64,000 nt of DNA from Taudactylus pleione. Taxonomy: Eukaryota; Chordata; Amphibia; Anura; Myobatrachidae. The stretch spans positions 2,315,001 through 2,379,000 of the forward strand of contig JAUIMM010000135.1 of the NCBI GenBank assembly GCA_031769625.1, written 5' to 3'. Numbering within the stretch: the first letter of the stretch is position 1; each line of letters begins with the position of its first letter. The notes below the pieces were generated by a model. It saw only the letters and a program-made list of their open reading frames with translations. It did no database searches and was not told where the DNA came from. This document shows positions 42,470-52,564 of the stretch, in pieces. The position numbers and the translations under genes are program-made.

Positions 42470-44114
42470 CAGTCAGGTGCATAAATATTGGGACATTGAC
42501 AGAATTTTCATATTTTGGCCTCTATTCACCACCACAATGGCTTTGAAATGAAACAAACAAGATGTGCTTTAACTGCAGACTTTCAGATTTAATTTGAGGG
42601 TAATTACATCCAAATCAGGTGAACGGTGTAGGAATTACAATGGTTTCTATATGTGCCTCCCACTTTTTAAGGGGCCAAAAGTAATGGGACAAACTAAACA
42701 ATCCTAAATCTAACTTTCACTTTTTAATACTTTGTTGCAAATCCTTTGCAGGCAATTACAGCCTGAAGTCTGGAACGCATAGACATCACCAGATGCTGGG
42801 TTTCATCCCTGGTGATGCTCTGCCAGGCCTCTACTGCAAATGTCTTCAGTTCCTGCTTGTTCTTTGGGCATTTTCCCTTCGGTTTTGTCTTCATCAAGTG
42901 AAATGCATGCTCAATCGGATTCAGGTCAGGGGATTGACTCGGCCATTGCATAACATTCCACTTTTTAGCCTTAAAAAACTCTTTGGTTGCTTTTGCAGTA
43001 TGCTTCAGGTCATTGTCCATCTAAACTGTGAAGCGCCGTCCAATGAGTTCTGAAGCATTTGACTGAATATGAGCATATAATATTGCCCGAAACACTTCAG
43101 AATTCATTCTGCTGCTTTTGTCAGCAGTCACATCATCAATAAATACAAGGGAACCAGTTCCATTGGCAGCCATACATGCCCACGCCATGACACTACCACC
43201 ACCATGCTTCACTTATGAGGTGGTATGTTTTGGATCATGAGCAGTTCCTTTCCTTCTCCATACTCTTCCCATCACTCTGGTACAAGTTGATCTTTGTCTC
43301 ATCTGTCCATAGGATGTTGTTCCAGAACTGTAATGGCTTTTTTAGATGTTGTTTGGCAAACTCTAATCTGGTCTTCCTGTTTTTGTGGCTCACCAATGGT
43401 TTACATCTTGTGGTGAACAATCTATATCCACTCTTGTGAAGTCTTCTCTTGATTGTTGACTTTGACTCATATACACCTACCTCCTGGAGAGTGTTCTTGA
43501 TTTGGCCAACTGTTGTGAAGGGGTTATTCTTCACAGGGAAATAATTCTGCTGTCATCCACCACAGTTATTTTCCGTGGTCTTCCGGGTCTTTTGGTGTTG
43601 CTGAGCTCTCCGGTGCGTTCTTTCTTTTTAAGAATGTTCCAAACAGTTGATTTGGCCACACCTAATGTTTTTGCTATCTCTCTGATGGGTTTGTTTGGAT
43701 TTTTCAGCCTAATGATGGCTTGCTTCACTGATAGTGACAGCTCTTTGGATCTCATATTGAGAGTCGACAGCAACTGATTCCAAATGCAAATGTCACACCT
43801 AGAATCAACTCCAGACCTTTTACCTGCTTAATTGATAATGAAATAACGAGAGAATAGCCCACACCTGTCCATGACATAGCTTTTGAGTTGATAGTCCCAT
43901 TACTTTTGGCCCCTTAAAAAGTGAGAGGCACATATAGAAACCGTTGTAATTCCTACACCGTTCACCTGATTTGGATGTAATTACCCTCAAATTAAATCTG
44001 AAAGTCTGCAGTTAAAGCACATCTTGTTTGTTTCATTTCAAAGCCATTGTGGTGGTGAATAGAGGCCAAAATATGAAAATTCTGTCAATGTCCCAATATT
44101 TATGCACCTGACTG
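42470..44114 (-). mobile_element. Tc1-type transposon with 221-bp inverted repeats
   Basis: TIRs 42470-42690 and 43894-44114 start CAGTCAGGTGCATAAATATT and are nearly identical over 221 bp. TA dinucleotides at 42468-42469 and 44115-44116 are the target duplication. Total 1645 bp, with one transposase remnant on the minus strand. The long TIRs place it among Tc1 relatives with extended ends. High TIR identity suggests a recent insertion, the innermost event of this nest. Confidence 0.93.
42724..43773 (-). pseudogene. Tc1-type transposase, frameshifted
   Basis: N-terminal helix-turn-helix region (IREIAKTLGVAKSTVWNILK), then KRPGRPRKI with the GRPR hook. The catalytic domain has DETKINLY (first D), MDNDLKHTAKATKEF (second D) and SPDLNPIEHAF (E). 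All three residues of the DD34E triad survive. Breaks: a frame change near 43535, another near 43215-43235, and an in-frame TAG at 43023-43021 between FTV and MDND, where the family has Q (CAG to TAG). It ends CKGFATKY. Recently dead. Confidence 0.9.
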
Positions 44115-44811
44115 TATATGCACGGCAATCGCAGCACAAAGATGGAGACGCCCAGCACTACATAATGCCGCCCCCATTACTCTCCGCTAACGTACGCACT
44201 GATGCACAAGGCTGAGACAACATCTGGAACATCAACTAACATCGGCGCTGCACGCAGACTAAAGGTAGACCTGACCCTGCAGCAGGAGTTGAGAGATTTC
44301 CTGCACGCAGAGGGACGCCAGGCTACCTCAGGCATCTCAGTGGCTAGTTCGGCCGACCACTCCCCGTATCCACCCACAAACGGTTCTTCCTGTCAATCAC
44401 TTTTCATTGGGTCTGCGTATTCACTGAGCTCGCTTTTGCGGACGCAGTGAGTGGTTCGCGCACGCGCACTGCGACCGAGACGCATGCGCAGACCCCAAAC
44501 ATCGGCCGATTGCGTGCGTCTGCATCCGTGCTTTCCTTGCTGAATCAGGCCCTAAGTACTGTAAATGACCTGTGCTCAAGCATAGATATCCTTAAAACGT
44601 GGACTGTAATGGCGGAGTTTGGGAACCTCTGACATATAAAGACACCCATCTTTTTCAAGTATTTTGCATTAAATAAGAAATTCTTGGCATGTTTGTTTAA
44701 AAATATATCAAACCACTCTTACATTATTTCTATTCAAGTTCCCACTGAATTTAAATGTGTAAGATTACAGAATTACATATAAGTCTGTGTTGCAATTTTT
44801 AGGACTGCACT

Positions 44812-45098
44812 TGCTCCATTATTATTATTATTATTATGACTATGATTTATTTCTATGGCGCCACAAGGGTTCCACAGCGCCATACAAAGTACATAAAGAA
44901 TTGAGTAGAACAAGAGAACAGTGACTGTTACAGTACAAGATAATGCAGGACAAGTACATGGTATATAAATATTGCTACAACAGCGGTCATAACACTCAAA
45001 TTGGTACGGTGGCAGAAGTCACGGGTTCTGTGCCGAAGGTAAGGGAAGGAGAAGCACATGGGGGAAGAGGGCCCTGTTCATGAGAGCTTACGTTCTAA
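44812..45098 (-). mobile_element. SINE/L2-like 3' tail, minus strand
   Basis: Starts with (ATT)n then TTTATTTCTATGGCGCCAC, AAGGGTTCCACAGCGCCATA, and ends GAGAGCTTACGTTCTAAAG. This is the reverse of the tail at 51497-51775. The (ATT)n is the microsatellite-like end of this retroposon type. Confidence 0.75.
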
Positions 45099-47894
45099 AG
45101 ATCATCATCTCAGCCACATCTACCGCACTGTTGCCAACTGAATGTAACTGGGGTGTTCGCACATACTGTAGGCCAAGTGCCCTGAAGGCATAATGTGGGT
45201 ATCTAGATCAAATTGTGGGCTATTCAGTGATCCAGTTGATTCCAGGCAGATCTATTGCACCAAGGCTGGGGCTGGTGCAGGTACTGAATGTGCTAATAAT
45301 GAGGACAGCTACTTTAACAAATAGATTCATACTAGTGGTAGATAATGAGGTTTCCAAATCAATTATGTAATATGTAAGATAGAGGGATGTTAATGGGTGG
45401 ATTAATAGAAATATGTTTAGATAAACCGACTGGGTATTTAGATTAAAGGATGGTATTTTAGCTTTTTATGTTAAAAATAAGCTTCCATTCTAGGATTGAG
45501 GCTATGATATGCACTCTTTGACCTATTTTTAGGTTTTTATATTGGTACATTTTCAAAGACAGTTGAGTTCACACATATGGTGACAATTTGTGAGTATAAA
45601 GTATGGACAATAAATGATAGTGGAATTTGAGTCGTGAATTGAATATGACTCTGAGAACTTTCTCCTAGTAATTTTAGGTACTGGTTATATTTAATTAAAA
45701 CAGATTAATATGTACATTAATTTTGAGTGGTATGTACATTCACAACTTAAGAAAATATTTTTGGATAACGGAGGTATAATGATGTGGTAAATTAAGTGAT
45801 TAAATTTGAATCATGTGTGATTTGTATCAATTATGCTTTAGTTTAATTGAAGAAGTGTGAATTGTACTAATTATGCATTAGTGTAAGAGAGGATGTTATA
45901 CATTGAATGATTTCATTACTATTATTCAAGGTATTACATGATTATATGTATGAACGTATGTTGTCACAAGAATATTATTGTCTAGCATTGATCATTGAAA
46001 CCCATTTTTGATTTGAATGGGGACCCAACAAACGTGCCGAATTTGTTATTATTATAGAAGTGTGGGGGCAATATCTATCTAACCCACAAACGATGCTATG
46101 TCTTGTAAATTCATTACAGTGAATATATGGTATATACCTTAAAAATGTTTTAAATATTTTATGAAATTTTATGTCATAATAAATATCTCAATACTTATAA
46201 TGGTAATATTGATTTGTTCTATGGGTGTCTTTTGGTGCGAGGGTTTGTTCACAGTTAAAACCCAAAAGGAAAATCATTATAAGAGAAGAAATATCCGATT
46301 TGACCTATAAATTCGATACCATTAAGTCTCCAGTATCACAAATTGGAAGTACTCGCAGATCCAGAGGGTCTTTTTCAACAAAAAACAGTCACGTGAAGTT
46401 TTGTCATAAAGAAGAAATCGAGGCCTGCGGGATACCACTATATATCACTGACTAAAGTTCCAGATAGAACGTTTTTCTGTTTTTGAAAAAAGGACTGAAT
46501 GTTATTATATTGAATAAATTAAGATACATAAGATTGAATTAAGGGGTCATAATTATTGTCAGCGCCCTCTTTCAAATTTGTTGGTGTGTTCTAAGGTAAT
46601 CCTTCTAACGGGATTTTTGAAGAGAGGAGCAGCTTGTAGTAAGAATTGAGGTTTTTATGTGATAATTTGGTTTATTTTGAAGCGCAAGTTAAAGGCAACA
46701 GTCTTTTTGTGTTTTTTACATATCTGCATTTATTTACAAACACGCAATGAGGCCCAAGTATTACCCTAAGTGTCCCTATTGTAATCCACCAAACTCAGTG
46801 CAATAATAGTTTGAAGGATATGGTGTATACACCTGCTTTTTGCTATGTTAAACAGTACATTACCAGAACTTTATTATGTTTTTGGTAATGTACCGGCTGT
46901 GCCGGCCACGCCCCCTGACCTCATGACATCATGCAGATGGTAAGGATGCTCCGGGGTGCTGTATAGGCTGTAAGCTGCATGTCTGGAGCATCCAACAGAT
47001 GCTCCGGGCATCTCGGCAGCAGTGATACTGGCTGCAGGGTGCCGTTCCAGGTATCTCAAGACAGACTTGATGGAGAACATACTGATATGCAAACATATTA
47101 ATCTGTTTTAATTAAACAATAACCATGGGCTAATTATTGAGTTGTGAGCCATTGCAGCACATTAACCCACCCCAAGTAAAATATGTGACACAGAGACAGA
47201 GGTTGTATTTTGTATGGTTTTAATATCTGTCCTGAATATAGGAATGTCACAAGCCAAACCAGGGAGTATTGGTTATTAAATATTTCACTCTTTGCTTCAG
47301 TATACCCTGTGTAAATAAGCAAAACAACAGGAAATGATATTTGGAAGTTACATGATTTTTCATTTATGAGTTATGTACGTTGCTATGACTACAGGTTTAT
47401 ATACTAACAGAGCTTCTTACTAATTAAGATAATATTAAGATATTCTCTTTCTATCAGAGAAACACTGCAGCAATATATTTGTTTCAAGTTGTCTGCAGGA
47501 ATGTCCTTTATATGTATTACTGATAAAAATAATATATTTTTTATATAAACATTTATTAAAAGTTATGTTTTAGAAAAAATTTTGTCAACTTATGAGTGTA
47601 CCTAAAAGGGAAATTCTCTGTCTCTGAATCATTCTCTTATGATTCTACACCCAATATGCCGTTCCAGGTACCATTCTAGCCAGATGCAGAGACTGTGTGG
47701 CAGTGCCCGTGCTGCCCACAGAGCTCCTAGTTACGGTCCTGCAATATATCCTGCAGATATAGTATATCGTTCACATCTACTTGTGTGTGCACATGCCCAA
47801 ACGACCAACCCATATGCTGGCAGCAGGAACCAGTGAAAATAAAACCACACCTGGTTCTTCTGACCACACATATTGTGCGGACGATTGGTAAGTG
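45099..47894. other. AT-rich, no gene recognised
   Basis: Mostly low-GC sequence. A 76-codon frame at 46225-46455 (KRKIIIREEISDLTYKFD) has no recognisable family. A hairpin of GTACATTACCA with TGGTAATGTAC is at 46853-46891. From 46893 to about 47060 a GC-richer block holds AGATGCTCCGGGCATC-type inverted pieces. 47640-47750 has worn pieces of a GGTACCATTCTAG / CTAGTTACGG element. Confidence 0.45.
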
Positions 47895-48143
47895 CAGGGC
47901 CGTAGCTAGGGTAGTGCTGCCGGTGCCATCGCACAGGGCACCGCAGGGCAGGGGGCGCTGTTTGGGCCTGTCAATTTTCCTGTTTATTATCATTCTCACT
48001 TGTAGCTTCCTCTTATTTCATCCCCAGCATCTCCTGGCCTCCCCTATCTCTTCCCTGGCCCTTCCCCATGAAGCCATGGCCCTTTTTTGGGTGCATTATG
48101 TCCCTTTGAAAAATGAGGGGGGCACAGGGCACCAAAAAGTCTA
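47895..48143 (+). mobile_element. hAT non-autonomous element with 8-bp flank repeat
   Basis: CAGGGCCGTAGCTAGGGTAG at the left. The body matches 7738-8017 almost throughout. GGTAAGTG occurs at 47887-47894 and 48144-48151. The right end stops at AAAAAGTCTA, lacking the last bases of the TIR. Confidence 0.8.
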
Positions 48144-48151
48144 GGTAAGTG

Positions 48152-48660
48152 TGTATGCACAATATTTTTTAATTGTTAGATCGGTCAGTAGGACGCCTGA
48201 TACCTCATTCCCGTGTCTGTTTATGCTGTTAGAGACATACATAGCAAGCATCCTACTGACGAGAGAATAATGGCATTATAGTTATCATGTACTGAGGGTA
48301 TCTTGCATGTTTTTGTACCACGCATGCTCCGGAACTGAGCGTATGGGTGATGTAGAGTCGTACGCAATTTGATGGCATCTGTACTTATGACCACAAAAGC
48401 AGACCTGGATTGTAAAGGAAAGTTCAGGAAGAGCTTGTCATCATAATTATGGATTATGCAGACCTGGCTATTAGTGTAAGCGTAAACACACCTGTTTCCA
48501 AGCATATCATTTGCATCTAGTATAGGGTAGGAATAAGTGTGCAGGGATGATGATGTCATGCAGCAAACCAACCGCATACAACTAGGGGGCGGGTGCACTG
48601 AAAGAATCCTACATCACTGCATACCAATAAGCCAGAATTGGGCAACAGGTAAGAAACTTA
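48152..48660. other. no gene recognised
   Basis: No clear element ends beyond a weak CAGTAGGACGC...GCATCCTACTG pair near 48187/48248. Confidence 0.4.
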
Positions 48661-48951
48661 AGCTGCCCATCCACTAGGCGATTAAACCTAGCGATGGAGC
48701 TATAACGACAATTGGGCAGTAAAAGGTTAACAACGACCAGCGATGCACGCGCCCGCTGGTCGTTTATCACATCAATTATCGCCCAAACATGACGGTCAAC
48801 CTGGCGACCGCCGTCAGGTTGCCATGTTCGGGAATGATTGATCTGCATACACTGAACGTCTGAACGTTCAGTGTATGCAGTTCACCCCGCGGGAGACGAT
48901 GGCGTCGTAATCGTGCCGTCGTCCGCAGCATCATTAAGTGGATGGGCAGCT
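48661..48951. mobile_element. MITE with AGCTGCCCATCCACT ends
   Basis: AGCTGCCCATCCACTAGGCG / AGTGGATGGGCAGCT with TTA at 48658-48660 and 48952-48954. Inside, AACGACCAGCGATGCACGCG has inverted partners, and GAACGTCTGAACGTTC lies near 48855. Confidence 0.83.
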
Positions 48952-49264
48952 TTAATTAGTTAATGGTTTCCAGCATAGCATTTTGGGTTTAGTTCCACTT
49001 TAAATGATTTGCTAGGATTTCATGTGATCGCGAAAACAGAAAGGGGTGTCCTACAGATTTTCTTACCTTCCCCCACCTCAGTGGTTTCTTCCAATCGTAC
49101 ACAAAAGAAGAGTTTTAATAGGCTAACATAATTCCATGTTATCTTTGACCTCCGTATCAGAAATATGGGAGCTCTACTATCAATAAATGACAGTAACTGC
49201 ATATCACTTCATACTGTGTTCACTTTGTAATGGTCATTTCAATGCATTTGTGGTTACACATTTG

Positions 49265-49924
49265 GGGGTATGACCGCATTTCTCCTGCTGCAGCATCCCG
49301 CCCATTATCAGAACACTATTCACACTCCTCACACTCGGCTATAAAACCCTCACCCAAGTTTAATTTCCGGGCAAATTGGAACAACAAATCAGGCATATTG
49401 TGCAGTGTTTATGCCCGATTGTGCGCTCCTGCTGGTCGCATGTGGTATCGTGTGATTGGCCGATATCGCATGTTGTGCAGTGCTTATTAATGAAGGATGG
49501 AACGACCCGTCCATCGTTCATTAAATCTTCTAATGCGGCTATCTTGCATGGTCCGGGGCGCCCCGATCATCGTCAAGATTGCCGGTCATATAAGTATGTA
49601 CCCCGCCTTAGTAGCCCACTGTCATGGTCCCTAGATGCTAAAATACCGCTTGTTACATCTTTAGACGCACCATGGAAACTTGGCAGGGCAGGGTGCAAAA
49701 TCTCTGTCTGTATATGACCTCCTAGGTGATTGATTCTGCGGCTGTGTACGCAACCACTATCCGCGACGCTCCCTTAACACGCCCATGCGCCTCAATTGCA
49801 TCTACAACAGTGTGCACATGCTATTTAGACACATGTGCAGTGCGGCTTAGACACATGAGCAGAAGAAAGAAAATCAGTTCACTGCGTCTGATTTCGCCAC
49901 TGGGTTCAACTCGGAATCAGGCCC
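49265..49924. mobile_element. Harbinger-type MITE, worn left end
   Basis: Right end AACTCGGAATCAGGCCC is typical of the GGGCCTGATTC family. The left terminus cannot be fixed. Internal GTGCAGTG and CGATATCG pieces are shared within the element. Non-coding. Confidence 0.5.
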
Positions 49925-50330
49925 ATTCTGTGCCCAATAGCTTGTATAGATTATTAACTATAATAAATAAAAACTGACATCATAATTCTCTGATGATAAA
50001 CTTACTTTGCACATGAAAGATTCCACTACGCGTCAGATGTTTTTCTTTCAGATGTACAGGGCCCTCCTACCCACTGAGGTCAGCAACATTTTGAAAATGT
50101 AAAAATGTTTATGTTTTTTAAAAACCTTCAGTGATCTCAGTCTTACCATAACCTTACCACACAGCAGAATGGTGAACCAACACTAAAGAATGACTTCGCC
50201 AGGAATTTGCACCTCTGTTAAGAAACCTGTACTGATACAACATTTAATTTCCTCTTGCAAGTCCGCTGATAGCAACTATCTTCGAATACTTCCACAATGT
50301 CTACCCTTGGCCGTGCATCAGGGCCGGCGC
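49925..50330. other. no gene recognised
   Basis: No repeat termini or coding seen. Confidence 0.5.
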
Positions 50331-50522
50331 TAGGCTTCTCTGTACTCAGAGCCATCCGGGCTGCACTGCCGCGCCCCTTCCCTCCCCCTGAGCGTATACC
50401 TAATAACGCCAGTGTGTGGGAATTTCCGGAGCCGGGTGATGGTGAGTTCAGGCAGGGCTGCACCGGCTAGGCTATGGCGCTCCAGGTGACAGCCCCGCTA
50501 GCCCGTGCCTTGAGCCGCCACT
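50331..50522 (+). mobile_element. hAT-like fragment
   Basis: Left CAGGGCCGGCGCTAGGC, right CTTGAGCCGCCACTG. GC-rich non-coding body. Same left end as the inverted element at 14262-14966. Confidence 0.5.
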
Positions 50523-51496
50523 GTTGGGTATTTAATAATGGTTTGTAAATATCTAATGATGTTTTCATTCGTTAGTCTGGAAACTGAATATTTATAGCAT
50601 CTGGCATAAGATGTGGTCTTCAGGACAAGTTCCTATCCTGGTCCTATTTATCAAATCGCCCCATGTTCTCCCTGTGTGTTTCACATTGTACTGAGTCACG
50701 CAATTGGCTATAAATTAAGACTAGCAGCAAATCAGAATGGTTGAGCTTTACTCTGATTCGCTGGCAACTATACATGTATAAGCAGTTACATTTTAATACG
50801 ACCCCTTCAAATGTATACAATCTCCCACTGTGACCATCAGATCAAAAAAGGTTGGGCACCCTGATCAGTATGTCACTGTTCATTTAAGGTTGCAACATGA
50901 TGCATGGTAATCGCACCTTTAAATGAAACAAAGTTCAAACGTCCAGCTGGTTCCTCAATACAAAAGATCAAAAATCAGGCAAACATAAAAGCTGATTCTT
51001 GCCTTTGGCAAAACACACAAAAACAGTTACTGCATTAACCAAGTAAATGTTCCACATTTCCTCCTCCGCCCACTCTGTGTCTCTTCCACTCACTTGTCAC
51101 TCACATGTTGTTTAGATAATTCTTCTATGCTCTATAAAATACTATACTATTATTATAGAATACTATTACTGTTGTTAGTAAAAATAAGACTTTAGTATTA
51201 CAAGCTGTAACATATAACGTGTACTGTACGATTGGGCACTAAATGTCACAAAGTCATGCAGGATTATTTCATTAAAAACTATTTTTTTGTTCAAATTCAT
51301 CTTTGCCATAGTCTACACTTCATTTACAGCAACGGTGAAAAAAAATAAAAAAGTACTTTATTAATAAAAACAAAATGTAGGCTTGGCCGCTAAGCTAATT
51401 CACAGACATTGTTTAAATCTAGGGATGAAAAACATAACAAAAAGACATAATTGTAGCAGTACTGCTTTATGGTCTTAGAACGGGATGTTCCGCTTT
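50523..51496. other. no gene recognised
   Basis: 50640-50830 has CTATTTATCAAATCGCCCC and AATCAGAATGG typical of worn MITEs, without a pairable right end. The rest is AT-rich and featureless. Confidence 0.4.
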
Positions 51497-51775
51497 AGAA
51501 TGTAAGCTTTCTCGAGCAGGGACCTCTTCCCTCATGTGCTTCTCTTAACATTTTCTTCTACTCCTTACTCCCCATTAGGGCACCTAACACGTGACTGCCA
51601 ACTCCCGGCTGCTTATTGTGAGTGCTTTAATCGCTATTGCAGCAATATATATAAGTCGTGTCCTTGTCCTGTACTGTAAGTTACTTGTTTCTTGTTCACT
51701 TACTAGTTTTATGTACTATGTAAGGCACTGCGGAACACTTGTGGCACCATATAAATAAAGGATAATAATAATAGT
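51497..51775 (+). mobile_element. SINE/L2-like retroposon 3' part
   Basis: GAATGTAAGCTTTCTCGAGC, AGGGACCTCTTCCCTCATG, then TGTACTATGTAAGGCACTGC, GGAACACTTGTGGCACCATA and TAAATAAAGGATAATAATAA. It follows the same order as 44812-45098 reversed. Confidence 0.75.
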
Positions 51776-52080
51776 TACAATCCCGGCGGTCGGAATGCCG
51801 GCTCTCAGAATACTAGTGCCGGAATCCCGACAATAGTTAGAATCCTGACGCCAGAATCCTGACCTCTGGCATCCCGATGGTAAGTATTAGAGTTAGGGGG
51901 GATGCATAGGTTTAGCGGTTAGGTACTAGGGGCAGGGTTAGGGTCAGGTTGTGGGGGGGGGAGGGTTAGGCTGCGTGGGAGAGGGATAGGCTGCAGAGGA
52001 GAGGGTAGGGTTAGTAAACTTACCTTCAAACGTTGGTATTCTGACTGTCAGGATGCCGCTGTTGGTATTCTGAATGTACA
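51776..52080. mobile_element. unclassified element with GGATTCCGGC/GTCGGAATGCC ends
   Basis: Starts CAATCCCGGCGGTCGGAATG and ends with TTCTGACTGTCAGGATGCCG and GGTATTCTGAATG, a worn inverted pair. The middle is a G-rich GGGTTAGG stretch. Non-coding. Confidence 0.5.
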
Positions 52081-52225
52081 CCCATTTGCAGAGAATATAT
52101 TGCATGTTTTATCACTGTATAGCACCGAACCAAGTGTATGCAAGTGCAGACCATGCACCATTTCAGTCCTATCTGCAGATGTGACTGAAGGGGCGTAACT
52201 GTGCCGTAGAAAAACAACTCTTTAT

Positions 52226-52401
52226 GAGGTCTATTCACTAAGCGTTGGAGAGAAATAAAGTGGAGAGAGATAAAGTACCAGCCAATCAGCTCCTAACTGC
52301 CATGTTACAGGCTGTGTTTGAAAAATGACAGTTAGGAGCTGATTGGTTGGTCCTTTATCTCCCTCACTTTATCTCTCTCCAAGGCTTAGTGAATAGACCC
52401 C
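52226..52401. mobile_element. palindromic MITE, family A
   Basis: GAGGTCTATTCACTAAGCG / GGCTTAGTGAATAGACCCC; CCAGCCAATCAGCTCCTAAC pairs with GTTAGGAGCTGATTGGTTGG. Confidence 0.85.
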
Positions 52402-52564
52402 AAAGTATGGAAATCAACAGTCAGCCAAGACTCTTTGATAAGGTGTGTGGACGTGCCACTTTGTGGCATTTTCTTGTCACATTCACCACCTTACACAACA
52501 AATGTCCTGGCTAGCAGCCAGGATGGCATAAAAGTACACTACACTGAGGACTGTTTCAATTAAG
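52402..52564. other. left flank of the 39-bp array
   Basis: Unique-looking sequence. It does not resemble the left half of the Tc1 element whose right half lies beyond the array. Confidence 0.5.

Larger units (their letters stand above)
42426..44552. mobile_element. Harbinger-type MITE, middle level
   Basis: The right end GCTGAATCAGGCCC is followed by TAA (44553-44555), matching TAA at 42423-42425. The left end (GGATACACGCACCC) is worn. Without the Tc1 insert it is about 480 bp, like the 11260 family. Contains GGTTCTTCCTGTCAATCAC and paired GCATGCGC motifs. Confidence 0.75.
42334..44631. mobile_element. hAT-type MITE, outer level of a three-level nest
   Basis: CAGAGGTTCCCAAACTCCG / CGGAGTTTGGGAACCTCTG are perfect 19-bp ends. 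Flanks ACATATAC (42326-42333) and ACATATAA (44632-44639) are an 8-bp target duplication with one mismatch. TCCAGGTTTTAAGGATATCC pairs with its complement at 44587. Its middle is replaced by the insertion at 42426-44552. Confidence 0.88.
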
